This document shows, in pieces, positions 1 to 44,530 of a stretch of 64,000 bases of DNA. The position numbers and the translations under genes were made by a program. The DNA is from Watersipora subatra (Eukaryota; Bryozoa; Gymnolaemata; Cheilostomatida; Watersiporidae), in NCBI RefSeq assembly GCF_963576615.1, contig NC_088714.1, positions 1,488,001 through 1,552,000 on the forward strand, given 5' to 3'. Each line of letters starts with the position of its first letter. Within the stretch, counting starts at the first letter, position 1. The notes under the pieces were generated by a model. That model was not told where the DNA came from. It worked only from the letters and a program-made list of their open reading frames with translations, and did no database searches.

Positions 1-779
1 TGCACTTGAAGTAAAGCTACGATGCAGAACTGCAGTCAGGGAAACAAAATTCTGGCTACTGATTACTCATACCTACAAAGGCAAGGAAGAAGTTATGACC
101 GCGAGTAAATCTACATCAATCTACAGCCTGTCTTCTCTCGATATCAAATAACTATGTTGATAACCTTCTAAACAATATTCTTCTTAGCATTAGCTGATTG
201 GTGTGCTAGCTAAATTTGCGTATTTATTCGTTTTACTAATGTTGAACTAAGAGGAGGTAGTAAAGCCAAACCTAAGTGGTTCTACCACCCATCTAATATA
301 ATTGGAGATTAGCAAAGTTACTATTTATGATATATGTTGTAGCTGTAACAAACCTAACGAATGATGAAACAAAGAAGTTCAAATTACATCTCGTTAATGC
401 ATAAAATTATATGCCAGGCATACTGCCCTTTGATTAGTAAATACTGATAACCAAATGCTAATTAATGCTGAAATGTAGATTCCTAAAATATTATACGGCA
501 AAAAGGGGTCCAACAGCTTTTAGACTACAACTTTCAGTGTCTATTAGTCTATTAGAAACTTAATCACACTATTTCTTTTCAAAGTTTTAAAACTCATTTA
601 GTTAGATTTAAAACTAGTTTAGCTTAAACGTTTTTTTATAATTTTACTTGTCAAAATTAATGCCACATTCGTGTAAAAAAGACCAAATAGCTCCCACAGC
701 AGAAAACAGGTTGTTAATTGTGGAATTTGTCTATGTTTCTATACGGTAATCAGTTTGACACCATCCTATATCAACATGA
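1..779. other. Intergenic DNA, no gene seen
   Basis: AT-rich sequence without a convincing reading frame, splice-bounded exon or clear repeat. I see nothing in it that I can name. Confidence 0.5.
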
Positions 780-1578
780 GTGACTACTAAATGACGAAGC
801 AGTAACATATTTTCCTCGTGCACCACTTGTATGTGCACCACTGCTATATCATGTCTCTACTTGAGACTTGAGCTTTATAGCAGCTATCTTTCTGCTATTG
901 TGAGCCATTAATAATTAGGCTGTTGATATTAAGCTAAGTGTATATCAGCTGTTTCCTGTTGAGTACCATTGAGTTCAATTTTAGTCTTACTCCAGTACTT
1001 TTATTTCCTGTTACTCCTGAGCTTACTAATATATACTACTAATATTCCTCTATATATTACTATAGAGTCACGCAACAATAACAACATTACAAAAACTGAG
1101 CATGGTGACCTGCATAACTGTACTTAACAGCTCAATGGGAAAAATTTCCAATGACTACTCTACAGAAAGAGGTGATTTTTATGGACTGCATCAGAGAGTA
1201 TACAGTACATGTAAATGTACCTATGAACCATTTCAATACCTATGGCATTCAGCTGTGAGACTTTGCATACTTTTGCAAACAGTTACATATACATGTATAT
1301 GTGAATAATTCATTATATTCATATCATCATAATGGCAAAGGTTTACAAGCCATACACCAAAGTTGGCTGGACCATCGACAACACATAACAACACTTGAAC
1401 TCTGGTATAGGGAAATGGAATGAATTTTAGAGTAGACCACTGGCAGATAGAAATAACCTCAAAATCAGCTATGTCCACCTGATCCTAAGCAGAGGCTGAA
1501 TGACTCATTGAAGCTCAGACTAACGAAGACCTACTCATTATCCAGACATAACAAAAAGACGTCTGGATCAAATGGCTG

Positions 1579-1740
1579 CCTAACAAATAACCGCTTTCAA
1601 AGAATCCTGAGAGGATTTCTAGCATGTTATAAAACAGCTACATAAGACCACAACTACAACCTAACAAATAACCGCTTTCAAAGAATCTTGAGAGGATTTC
1701 TAGCATGTTATAAAACAGCTACATAAGACCACAACTACAA
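1579..1740. repeat. 81-bp direct duplication (two copies)
   Basis: Bases 1579-1659 and 1660-1740 are head-to-tail copies of one 81-bp unit beginning cctaacaaataaccgc. I see a single difference (aatcctgag versus aatcttgag), so the duplication is recent compared with its decayed surroundings. Confidence 0.9.
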
Positions 1741-2321
1741 AGTATTCTCACATCATTTACTTCATTTAAAGCCCACATTCTCAATATAGATGGAAAGGAA
1801 ACCCCATCAAAGGATGCAGTTTGCCTATAATATCATAACAGCTGTTACAAAAAATAAATGCTGAAATTGGAAGATTTAATGAAACACCTCGGACACTGTC
1901 TCCTAAAGAAAGCCTGTACAGCTTTTGACTAAAACAATGCCACAAGGTACATGGCCTCAGTTACAGAAAAATAGCTAGAGAGAATGAAACAGGAAATATT
2001 AGTCACACCACTGAGTTACAGTAGCCAAGAAGCAGGGCAAGTTTCAGCAGTCTCGATTGAGAACATCATAAAACAGTACTTCCTCAGAAATGTGCCCTAT
2101 GCTCCATCTTGGGAGAATATCAGAATGGCCAATAATTCTTTACATCATATGCCATGTCTGCACGTTGGACAATTCATCCTAACAAGATAGCCAGCTCCTC
2201 AATGGGTCTCTATACTCCATTAACAAATTTACTTTGTATGTATTTAATACTACTTTATAAAGTATTGCTTTGTATGCTTTCCTTTTGGAGTATCAGCTGC
2301 GTCTGAAATTTTCCATAAATG

Positions 2322-2430
2322 TGTGTATTACTGTGTATTAACTGTGTATTACTGTGTATTAACTGTGTATTAACTGTGTATTACTGTGTATTAACTGTGT
2401 ATTAACTGTGTATTAACTGTGTATTAACTG
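2322..2430. repeat. Short tandem array, units of 10-11 bp
   Basis: Repeats of tgtgtattactg and tgtgtattaactg alternate, the units differing by one A. About ten copies. Confidence 0.9.
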
Positions 2431-3634
2431 AATACTAAATGGTGTACTCAGCACATTCGCATGTGCAGGCATTATAATAAAACGATCGATGGAACAAAGT
2501 AACGATCTTCATCTATTTAAAACTGGTTAAGAGCACACAACAACAGCCAAAAGCTTAATCTGATCAAATGTTTAACGAAAAAGGGTTAGATTGAAGACTT
2601 TGAAAGAATCATTTTTCTAGGCGCTAGTCGATATCTTCAAACAGATATCATTGGGATGACTAATGTCGATATCACAAATGTCAAACCTGCACTGAGTAAT
2701 AACGTCATCCCTCAGAAAGACTTTGATAAATGGTAGGAGTTGAGCTCACAGACTTCAAATGTCAAACAGCACTTGTCACAATCGACTTATCTCTGAATAG
2801 GTTTCCTATGACTCCTTAAAAGGAGAATTGACCAACTTTGTCTCAGAGCAATGAGTCAAAACATGCAGAAATAGGGTTTGGTAAAAAAAATCAACACTTA
2901 CAATAAAGTTTGTCAAGATTTATAAATTGGTGAGAATTCCAGCCTACACTATTATCAGCCCATAGATACAGTTGAGTGAGCTATCAGAACAGTGCAACAA
3001 ATTAGGAAAAGATTTAAAACTGCAATGTACGCCACATTTGGTCTCATCATATATGATGACAAACCCACTACAAGTTTGTTGAGAAGGCCTGCCAAGATAT
3101 TCTTTAACAAGTGATTAATAATCAGATTGGTGTTATGTGTAATTCATACAAAATAAGAAATTTTGTAATGGCAAATCTACACAATTTCTATAAGCAGCAA
3201 ACAGAAAAACACATCTCGGGCCATTAAATCAGAAGAATAACTGCACTGGTTCAGAAAAGATGGAATTCCTGCACTTATGGATTCGGGAAACCCACAATCT
3301 GTTTTATACTGAATCGTCAGTAGAAGTGCCAATAAAATAATTGAAAGAAACAAATATTACTTCAAACCACATTACCCAACAACACCACACAACCAACATT
3401 TGGCGCCTGAGCAGCAAAAACCAAATCAAAATGTAACACTGTCATTATCAGATGAAACTACCCAAGCTTCGAACCAACTCTTCTAGGCTACACAAAAAAA
3501 TATTCATATACCCAAATCATCTGATTGCAATAAAACTAACTATGAGACAATACGTGCGAGCAAGCCATCTTATTGTGCTACATAATCTAAGCAAACTGTA
3601 AAAGATACCACAAATTCTGACTTGTGAACAAACT

Positions 3635-3667
3635 CCTGACCAGTGTTAACTATTTAACACGGTCAGG
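3635..3667. repeat. Small hairpin beside a G8+ run
   Basis: cctgaccagtgttaa pairs with ttaacacggtcagg across a 3-nt loop with one bulged base. It is followed at 3676 by a run of G. It could be a transposon end or a chance structure. Confidence 0.6.
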
Positions 3668-3930
3668 TGACACGGGGGGGGGGTGGTGACACTATGACTC
3701 CTCATACTGCTGAGCTATATGGCCGATATCTTTTTGCTGTTGCTCACAAAGTTTTTAAATATCAAGCTACTTGCAGTTTAGCTAGTTATATGTTAACTAT
3801 TCAAAGATTGATTGTAACCAGTAACAGTTCGAGTTCTACTCCTGTACAGGTGCACTTATTATACAATATATTTATACAGCCTCAAACAACAATAACATTA
3901 GAAAAAAGATTCAAGATATTAAGACTTTAT

Positions 3931-6057
3931 ACACTTTTGTAGACATGGCTGGCTACACATTTACAAAAGAAAAACTTTGCTTCGCATCTATCAGATTTTC
4001 AATGCATAGACTGTTTATTTTCAACCTTTTTCACATGTTCAGCCCAACATCAACAACTATAATGCTTTGCTCATATAACAGATCTTCTCCACTTCTGAAC
4101 TACATACATCTCAACACATAAACAAATGTTTTTTCCTCTTACTCGCGAATAGAAACATTCAAGTTTCTCGCACGGTAGTTGTAAAATTGTAGGCATAGTA
4201 CATGTAAATTAATTTATTGCTATGTACTATCTATGCGAATCGCTGTGCAGATGTTCAGACAACTGAGAGCTTCAACTGGTACAGATTCAAAGCTAATATA
4301 CACAAATATATCTTTTGCCCAAACTCAGAAAATTTTGCAGAGCTGAGGCTATAAATTTTAATAACAGGAAATATCTGCTGCGAGTTGTATTCGTAAAACA
4401 GCTGTTTGCGAAAAACCTTTTGGCACAATCGACTAATTTTATTTTAAATTGAAAAAAAAAAATTTTGAATATTTTTGCACCAATTTTGCTTTTACATCTG
4501 GCTACCAACTACTTTGCACAGCCGCACCCTGTTTTTGAGCGATAATGGCTATGCTATTAAAGCGGATACATGACACGGTCGGCAACAAATGACAGCGATT
4601 TTTGGTAATTTCTGACTGTAGCCTTTGCAAAACTCTTGATTTATTACCAGAGTCGGTTATCTCACTACCTTTCGTGTTTATATTTTGTGTATAATGATGC
4701 ATATGCATAATTCAGGTTAGTGGAAATATGAGGCAGCAACTGATTGTGTTTTTATTTGAATCTGATGTCGTGTAAGAGCACCACTGCCACCAAAATCACG
4801 CAAATTGTTCCTTTTTAAATGTTACATTGTTGATAGTTTCCGCTCCCTCGCTAATGTTTTAATTTGGTATGTAATATGCATATTTTACGTAACATTGTTT
4901 TTTTTTATGAATATTAACAAATAACCGTATAAAAGCAAGCCATGTTCTACCATCTACGTATTACCAATTTAGAGCACTAGCAACACGTCAAATGTATATA
5001 AAATTAAACCGTCTAACTATTCTAACTAGTCTATTCTAACTAATCTAACCGTCTAACTAAATGCGTCTGTAGTCGAGAATAAGGTTAGAATATCATTATG
5101 CGTTTGTTCGGGTTCAGAAATTGCTCAGTATGACATCGTCTCCGTCCTACACCGTCTCCGTGCTCCTATGCTCCATTGTTTTATACAAAGTACATAGGCT
5201 ACATACACCTTAAAATAGGAATTATAAGTTAAATAAATTGAAGAAAAAGTATCAAACAATATCAGCAAATTTAGGTGAATGGAAAAGAATAATTTTAAAG
5301 TTAGTGCTGTTTTAAGTGACACCATAGATTCAGTTGAATCATTTATTTGGTGTATTACGTAGTATGTCTGCTCAAGTTATTCATCAGACAAAGCATCGAA
5401 GTTCTTTAAAATGTTATTTGATTAATTGACAAAAGTTTGGTAAAGGCTTGGGCTAGTTGCGTTTTGTTTTTTTTAGGATAAATTGCACACAAGACAAACA
5501 AAGTAACTAAATCTCCTTACTTTGATTTTCCATGAATAGTCTGCTCAGCAAAATACTTGCGAAACATAGGCTACAACTGCTGCTGAGACATTGGTAAAAA
5601 CAAATAGCAGCATAAAATTGTTCCATCAGATATGTAAATTGTTTTGCATCAGTTATACTGCAGCCAATGCCATAAAGATCTAAAACCTTTGAATTTGTCA
5701 CTAAACTGATCAGAAGTTACCAAATGAGCCAGAACAAATGGTTTAGTTATTCTGCTAACTGTGTTGTTCCAACTCTTTTATAATCGCGTGTTTGAAAATT
5801 TGTAAGTTACATTCGTTTACACCTGTAAACTACATATGCGCATGTGAGCATTAATAGCAAAATTACAATTAATTGTTAATTAGGTATCACATTAATAAGC
5901 ATGTGATACTTACATATTTGTGTTAGTGTGGGGCCAAGACTACATCTATGCCTACCTATCTCGTATACCGTTCAATCAGCTTCAATTCATCACCTGCTTG
6001 CAATAATTTTATGAATTTAGTGATAATGACAGGTTTTTGACAGGTGAATAATCCATC
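3931..6057. other. Intergenic DNA, no gene seen
   Basis: AT-rich sequence. Short open frames here show no family resemblance and no splice-bounded coding bias. A small cluster of related ctaactattctaact-type motifs lies at about 5006-5060. Nothing else is named. Confidence 0.5.
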
Positions 6058-6303
6058 GGTTTTTTTTGACGTCATCACCCTGTTTGCACATGCACTCGTT
6101 CACGAAAAGCCGCCATCTTTGTAGAAAATGATCGTCATTTTCTTGATTAATAGTATTTTTCGGTGTTGTTTTTATACTAAAATATAAAATTTGCAAATAA
6201 AAGCATTGTTTGCAATAATTAATTGAAGAAACTTCGTGTTTTTAACGATAAAAGTTGTCCATAAAGATGGCGGACAACGATAGAATGACGTCACGAAAAA
6301 AAG
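6058..6303. mobile_element. Foldback MITE, about 245 bp, with GACGTCA ends
   Basis: The two ends are imperfect inverted copies. The left end reads ttttttgacgtcat and later gccgccatcttt; the right end reads aaagatggcgg and later atgacgtcacgaaaaaa. The interior also folds back loosely (ttttcttgattaat against attaattgaagaaac). There is no coding capacity. Target duplication and family are not determined. Confidence 0.6.
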
Positions 6304-6816
6304 AAGGATAGCGAAGTGCGCTAGTCGACGTTTACAAAAGTGTTTGGTGGTCATCAGGTGTCGGGTTCATTGATTGAATGAATCATTGTTGTAATATAAT
6401 TGCTCATACCCCTTCTTGCCTATGGCCTAGTTTGCATAAGACATTTTTCCGCATTTTCTATACAATTTATCAAACTGCTTTCTGTTCTCTGAATGATTAT
6501 TCTTGATACATAAAGTGCCATGAAATGCTTAGTGGGATCTTTAGAGTTTACAGAGCAATAAACTAAGTATGTTGCTAAGTTTTAATTTTTACGACATGAA
6601 TATTTTCAATTTTATAATTCAAAGTTGCTGGTAGAACTCACTGTACGCTTGTCAGTTTATATTGAGGGCACATGAATTTGTAGCATTCTCAGCTTAAAGC
6701 CTTTCATCTCTGTGTATAGTAATTGTACAGAAAGTGTTGGTGATTGGATAAGAATTGTATTTCAACTATGAGTGACTTACCTGCGTACTTATGAAAGGGA
6801 CGCTGGATCTCCTCCT

Positions 6817-6966
6817 TCATGCGTGTACTAACTTCATGTGTGTACTAACTTCATGCGTGTACTAACTTCATGCGTGTACTAACTTCATGCATGTACTAAC
6901 TTCATGCGTGTACTAACTTCATGCATGCACTAACTTCATGCGTGTACTAACTTCATGCATGTACTA
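6817..6966. repeat. 17-bp tandem array
   Basis: Nearly nine copies of ttcatgcgtgtactaac, with cgtgt/catgt/catgc variants. Confidence 0.9.
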
Positions 6967-7964
6967 TGTCATTTTTATGAGTTTCTTTAATTTCACTTCG
7001 CATATACCATTACTGACCAAATAATTTGGGAATTGATTAATTCAACTTACACCTATCATGCAGGCATACTTAATAAATTTTTGATTTCAATATTCCATAA
7101 TGCTTCCAAACGTGAATTACTAATACCGGCCACATAATCATGGTTATTGCCTTGCTGATGATCTAAGCCTCATTTTTTATACAGCATACTCGTTATTAGT
7201 TTGAATGTGTAATTAATCTGGTCTGAACATGAAAGCTTTGGTAATACATACTTCTGTGAATTATGAAGGTAGCAGTAAAAGCTTCAGGTAAAGCGTTGCG
7301 TAGCGTGCAGATCAAAGAAGGGAAATCTAAAAATTCATGCGTAAATATTTACAGAAACTGTATTAGCATGTCATATCAAAACATTGCAATAAAAGTACAA
7401 ATTTTGTATACATAGAATAAAAATAAACAAAATAATAAAATAAATAATAAATAAAATAACGCTTCAAAATAAACATATGCAGTCATTTTGATAGATATAT
7501 GATTTAAGCAAGTTTTCATGTAATTCAGTTGTTAGTTGTAAATAAACGGAGTATTGCGTAGATAAGTATTTGCTTGAGAGGTCAGGTAACAATACCAGTC
7601 TGCTAATCTCCATAAGCTGAGATTGGCCAATAGAAAGAAGTGATATGTCTTCATATTGAATATTGCTCCATGAAATCATATGATGAAGCCCATTTAGTGT
7701 ATATGCTCTTCGGTGTTCATTACATTAAAAATTGACTAATCTCTTGTAATTGCTTTCAACACAAAATACCAAAATTATGGAAAGGAATTCCTCAGAAATA
7801 TTGTGAAGTGGTTTTCATTTGGTTTTATTGCACCACAGACAATAGTTGCAAAGCGACAAATTTTTTGGTCCCATCTTTGCTGTGTACCTTTTACCTTGCT
7901 GTGTATATTTACCTTGTACTTGCAGTCATCTAGCATGTCAGATTGTGATTGATCAGAATACAGT

Positions 7965-7973
7965 TATATAAAA
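7965..7973 (+). promoter_or_regulatory. Candidate TATA box upstream of the MLK start codon
   Basis: TATATAAAA lies 219 bp before the MLK start codon. If used, it would give a 5' UTR of roughly 190 nt. Position and sequence are the only evidence; the region is AT-rich, so chance is a real alternative. Confidence 0.25.
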
Positions 7974-8191
7974 CAGTGTGATCCACGTGAACCTTTTGTG
8001 TCTTTCAGCTCGATAAGAATAAAGGCCCACTTCTGTGGTCTCTATAAGAGTGCAGCAATTCTGGAGAAACATGTCAGCTAATCACAACCGCTGTTGCTTA
8101 TAGCAAGCTCGTGACTTGCGCGTAATGGTGTGGGCCTATCGGAAGGCTACCCCGGAACCAATCTGCGTATTTGACTATCAATCATTTCAAG

Positions 8192-39738
<31,547 letters not shown>

Positions 39739-40410
39739 TAAAAATAATACGGAGACCTTGGATCGCTTTTTATGATTTTATATATCTTTGGTTGCTAGGT
39801 TATGTTAATGCTCTGACCATATCAGAGGTCACCATAGCTATGTATAGAATTTACAGTATAAACAGATAAATTTATAGTTCATGAGTTGTCAGCTCTATAA
39901 TACAAATGGGTGCAAGTTTGTGCTTATACTTTCATCGTTGGTACGCTTGTGCAATCTGACATTACTGTTACCCTTCCAATAACCTTTTGTTGAAGGGGTC
40001 AGAGCACAGTAAAATTATATAACTGGTTGCTAATATTATATTGACTATATATTTGTATGAAGCTCAAATGTCTCAATTTACTCAAATGCAGTTTGAGTGC
40101 TGACTCATTCCTTGTCCTTGTTTGTTACAAGTTTTTATAGGTGTTGAAGCTTGTGATAAAATATGCTTGGAGTTGCGTACTCCCTACATCTTTTGATACT
40201 ACTCTACTCCTTAGATCTCTTATTCACTTTTTGGAGCGGACATCTCTATGTCAAGCATGTAGGTAAATTCGTGCAAGATGTATGCTTCAGTCTATGTGCC
40301 ACAAATTTAATCATAAGGCGGGTTATAGATCAAACACATTGAGCCTCCCGTACAAAAGATTTGCCTTCTGCTCAGCATGCTTGTAATCATGATTTGTTTA
40401 GCAAACACAA

Positions 40411-40416
40411 AATAAA
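40411..40416 (+). terminator. Candidate polyadenylation signal of the MLK gene
   Basis: Canonical AATAAA 673 bp after the stop codon, the first good match I see downstream. It would give a 3' UTR of about 690 nt. Confidence 0.4.
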
Positions 40417-41109
40417 AGAATCAGATTTGAATTGTAATTCAGTCAAATATCAAAAGATTATGTATGGTAATCTCAATGCACCACGAGCCATTGTTCAACT
40501 TGTCAGTCTGATATGCGCTCAACAAATTACTAATTAGAGATGTACTTATAGCGCTGACAAATTGCTCAAATATGATAGTGTATGGCTGAATGTATTGGTG
40601 AGTTAGCTGGGTTGCCTCACAGACCTCCCAATCTCTCAGGCCTGTCATTATAGTGTTTATAATCAACCTCTGACATCACTTGGTGCTTTACATTCAGACT
40701 GTTGGATAGAAGTTACTCCAATATCAAAACTGGTTAATTATTTGTATTTCTAATTCAAATCAAGGTGTCCTAGAGCTTAGGCATCTTGTGATAACAAATG
40801 ATTGGTATTTTTCCTAACTCTTGTTTTTAATGTAGCATAAGCTTGATAATGTTACAATATAAACTCTCTAAGGGGAAATGAATTAGAGGCTAAACACTTC
40901 CAATGTAGATGGCAGTAGTCATCTGTTTTCTTATTAAAGTGGGCTTAATTCCTGAATTGTCACTCTTATCAGTGACAAATATATTTAGTGTAGTATTTTT
41001 CCCCGAATGATTCACTACTATCCGCCGCACACAGACTGCTGACATAGCCAACATAATAGCTAATCTATTGGTTGTGAGGTACAGCATGAGACAGTACCGG
41101 ATTGGGCTT

Positions 41110-41160
41110 AGCTGATTGACTTAACTGATTGACTTAACTGATTGACTTGACTGATTGCCT
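41110..41160. repeat. 14-bp tandem array
   Basis: About 3.5 copies of ctgattgacttaa, the last ones diverged. Confidence 0.8.
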
Positions 41161-41261
41161 GCGGTAATCCAGTTGCAAAGCTTAGCAAATTATCGAAACT
41201 TCAACCTATTTCCTAATTTTAACAATACTCTAAACTTTTATTTCCACACCAGTACAGATAG

Positions 41262-41444
41262 ACCTGCCAACCCAAGAGTGGGGCAATGAGTGAGATTTGG
41301 TTTTGGGGCAATTGATGTATCAATGATAGTACATATAAAATTGTGGAAATTGGGGCAAAAATCTCACGCATTTCTCACGCATTTTCATTTTTACTTTGGG
41401 GTGATTGCGTGAGTCTCATGCCCAATGCGTGAGAGTTGGCAGGT
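41262..41444. mobile_element. MITE with ACCTGCCAAC termini
   Basis: Ends acctgccaac and gttggcaggt are perfect 10-bp inverses. The interior repeats ctcacgcatt and its complement (ctcacgcatttctcacgcat; gcgtgagtctcatgccc). 183 bp, no coding sequence. A dispersed repeat with ctgccaactctcacgcatt is, from memory, common in marine invertebrate genomes. Confidence 0.75.
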
Positions 41445-41524
41445 ATGAGTACAGACTAGTAATACTAAAAATTGTTACCAGTATATGATTTTGTGAATTA
41501 TTATATCACATTGAAAGTTACTAA

Positions 41525-41640
41525 GCATCACATTGTCAGTTGCTGTATCAGGTTGTGAGTTGCTGTATCACATTGTGAATTGCTGCATTACCTTGTGGGC
41601 TATCGCATCAATTCATAAGTTACTGTATCACTGTGACAGA
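41525..41640. repeat. Degenerate tandem repeat of about 24 bp
   Basis: About five diverged copies of atcacattgtgagttgctgt. Confidence 0.75.
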
Positions 41641-42150
41641 TACTATGGCACCAAGCCAGTTTATTAGTTGTTGTTTAATCTGATATAACATAAAACATAA
41701 ATGGTTATATAATGCAGTCTACACAATTATCAGCATAGGATGAATAGGTAGATAGCTGTTAGTAAAATCCATGGGAGGTGCTGACTAGACAACTGTCAGC
41801 CCTGCTTTTTCGTCTCAGGAGAAGAGGGCCAGGCATGAGCTTGAAGGTCACTGATTGCCAGCCAATACATTCGACATGAGGTTTACTGTGCCTTAACTGA
41901 TGTTGGGGTTCTGGCTCATAAAAGCAAATTCAAGTCTCTTCCACAAGGGACAATCTTTTTAAGAAAATCATCACCTTCCCTTTCATATCGAAAAAGGCTG
42001 TCTTAACACCGTTGTATAGAAATATGAACCAATTCAGATGCCAACGGAATTCAATCCTTAGACTACCAGAGATATACTCAATATTCAACGAACAAACTAT
42101 CATCATATATTTATCTAGAAGTGGTTTAAAAACTTCCTGTGGAAACAATA

Positions 42151-42489
42151 AACCATGAATAAAGAGGCCTCAATTGATCGGCCAGAGGATACTGGAGATA
42201 ATCATATGTATAAGCCACTGCCGGATGACGACAACGACAAGAACTTATAATCTTTCCCTCCCTCCCCCCCCCCCCCCCGTAATCCAGTACAGGTTCCTTG
42301 ATATATACAAGTGCTGACCTCCTCGAAGAAGGCGAATCGCTCCATGATGACATCATCTCCTACTCGCCCAGCACCAAACAGATGATGTACCCAAAGACAG
42401 CATTTATTCATATATCAACCTCCCTATTACATCTAGACACAAGTCTGAAACATGCTCTGAATAGGTCTGAATACATGCTCACAGGCTAA
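42151..42489 (+). other. Coding-like stretch of unknown origin, split by a poly-C tract
   Basis: From ATG 42154 a short frame reads NKEASIDRPEDTGD and ends DDDNDKNL at a stop. After a C-rich tract (42256-42279) a second frame runs to 42489 (SADLLEEGESLHDDIISYSP). Amino-acid composition is protein-like, but I recognise no family. It could be the remains of a retroelement or processed gene, or chance. Confidence 0.25.
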
Positions 42490-44480
42490 TAGAAACATCT
42501 GTAAAATAGAACAGTTGCAAGTTTTCATCCTCTTGCATACACCTCTTTGTAGACATACGAGACCAGTTTAGGAGCATTAGGCTACAGCTGTTTTAAAGTG
42601 TTTTGGGAGTTTAGCTTATATTATTGTTAGTATTCTTACTTATTGTAGAACTTTATTACTTGTGTAATGACGTGCTGGTTTTCAGAATAGAATACATCTT
42701 TAATACTGAACACTATCCTAATATTGCAATAATTAAGATTGCGTTGAGATCTAGACTAAACCTTACATATTAAGCTATTTAATTAATCACACATTTATAA
42801 CATAGTCAAAAGGTGCAAGAATAATCAACTATTTGTATTGCGTAGGAGTCATTGTGTAAGGGAATTCCTTGCATTAATCACACCATGACTCAACTCACTT
42901 CTGTCCGCGCTTTTGGGTCAGCTGTTCAGCAACCTAGTGACGGCAGACTTTAAAGTAAGTCAGGTCCTTATAAGTAATTTTGTGGGCTGTACCAACTGAG
43001 TACTGACACACAAAATTTTTTTGCAAAATCTTTGCAAACACGCACACACAAGTCAATCACACAGATATTTTGTTCATGGTAAATCATACTTATAGTTTAT
43101 AATGCTTTTCATCCATATGAATTTTTCAGAATTTTACAGCAAATAATGTGCTGTCCTTACGGGTTTAAAGAACTGAGTCCAACTGATTCAGGTTCATATT
43201 GTTTATTTGGAACCCACACCGTGAAAACTAAAATAAAAGCGTAACATAATGACATAAAATATTTTGGCATGTGTTTATAGAAGCAATATAAAATCAGTAA
43301 AATATATAAGTTCTATAATATGCAAATGCTACAACAATTATATGAATGATTGCTAATAATATAAATTGCATACCTCTTTGGCCTTCTACTCAGGTAAGGC
43401 AGTAAAAAGACTTGATCACTCCTATGTCAAACTATGACTGTTGATAAAGCGTAAATATTAAAAAACTACATGCTGCCGACTAGCAGAGTAGCTTGGTATA
43501 ACAATGGTTTAGTACAAATCAGCAGAGTTTATATATTGTTGGCTATAACATAAACAAAAATACAATTTATTGCAAAATGGCAATGCAAGTGCTATGAATC
43601 TCTCTAGCTTAGCTAAAAATACACAAAAAAGGATTAAAATGGTCAATGTGATTCATAGGCAGCATCAGTGCAATCTACAAGCATTGGTTATATAAACAAG
43701 CATCACTAACTAAGCTATTATATTGGCGTTAATACGATGATGATCTCATGGCTATTCCATAGGCGCTAGGTGAATGAGAGTTTGTTTACTACAAATAATC
43801 ATCAAATATATCAGTTTAAGCTACATATTGTTGGGCCACGGAATAAAACGCTGATTTGTTGTCTAAAGTAAGTTATTGGTGAGGCCAAGAGAATGATTGT
43901 GTGAGCCTAATTATTACAGCTTGAGCACTTATAGCCAGTAATAGCTAATATTACTAATCACTCACGCATTATAAGTAAGTCGAGGTATTTTTAAACAAGT
44001 GGGTTGAAAAGCTTGTCAATGACCCAATATCAACAAAAACATGTGGAGTTGTCATTTCTCGTAAAAACACCTGTTTCGCATGTAATTGTGCTTTGAGTTC
44101 ATTTCGGCGAAATACAAACACGAGCCGGTTTCTCACACTCATGCCCAGACGCACGGTTTATTCGGCGTTCGTTTCAAAATACCATGTAAGCTTGCGAACT
44201 TGTTTGAACGATATACATAAATTGCATGTATGTACTGTATACAGTACTTCGTCAGAGTCTGGTAATATTAACTCATTTTAGTATTACGGCAAATTAAATA
44301 TTATTGAGTTTGTTGTTTTAAAATATTTGTAATAAAAAGCTCACATAGACAAATACAAATGTCAGTAGCCTGTTGAAACTCTAAATAATGCCAAAGGCTC
44401 GAAGATTGAAGAAATTAGTTAACAGCTATTTCTTGGTAGAATTGCATTTTACATGTTTACTTGCTTTTACTAACAGAATC
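42490..44480. other. Intergenic DNA, no gene seen
   Basis: AT-rich with no splice-bounded exons or repeats that I can name. Confidence 0.5.
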
Positions 44481-44490
44481 TTAATTACAG

Positions 44491-44530
44491 CAATGATATA
44501 TAGCCCACCAGTTGGGGCTGTATATCATTG
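44491..44530. repeat. 16-bp stem hairpin
   Basis: caatgatatatagccc pairs with gggctgtatatcattg across an 8-nt loop, with one G:U-type mismatch. Confidence 0.8.

Larger units (their letters stand above)
780..3930 (+). mobile_element. Possible heavily decayed LTR retroelement
   Basis: Two segments about 2.8 kb apart resemble each other loosely: the stretch around 868-905 (gagctttatagcagctatct) and that around 3710-3750 (gagctatatggccgatatct), each followed further on by a Thr/Asn-rich caacaataacaacatta-type stretch (about 1070-1090 and 3885-3900). Between them, near 3240-3300, one frame reads like the integrase core context Gly-Ile-Pro-Ala-Leu-Met-Asp-Ser-Gly, and the stretch after it resembles the histidine/proline-rich part that follows. 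Stops are frequent everywhere and no intact domain remains. The LTR pairing and the integrase reading are weak. Alternative: unrelated AT-rich intergenic DNA. Confidence 0.25.
6304..8191. other. Upstream region of the MLK gene
   Basis: Apart from the 17-bp array listed separately there is no recognised gene. The part nearest 8192 should contain the kinase promoter and 5' UTR. Confidence 0.4.
39739..41261 (+). other. MLK 3' UTR and downstream DNA
   Basis: No further gene is seen. A 14-bp array (41110-41160) lies near the end. The early part, to about 40430, is the probable 3' UTR. Confidence 0.5.

Noticed and set aside
8171..8191. Upstream in-frame TTG as MLK start
   Set aside because: A canonical ATG in good context lies seven codons downstream; non-ATG initiation is not needed.
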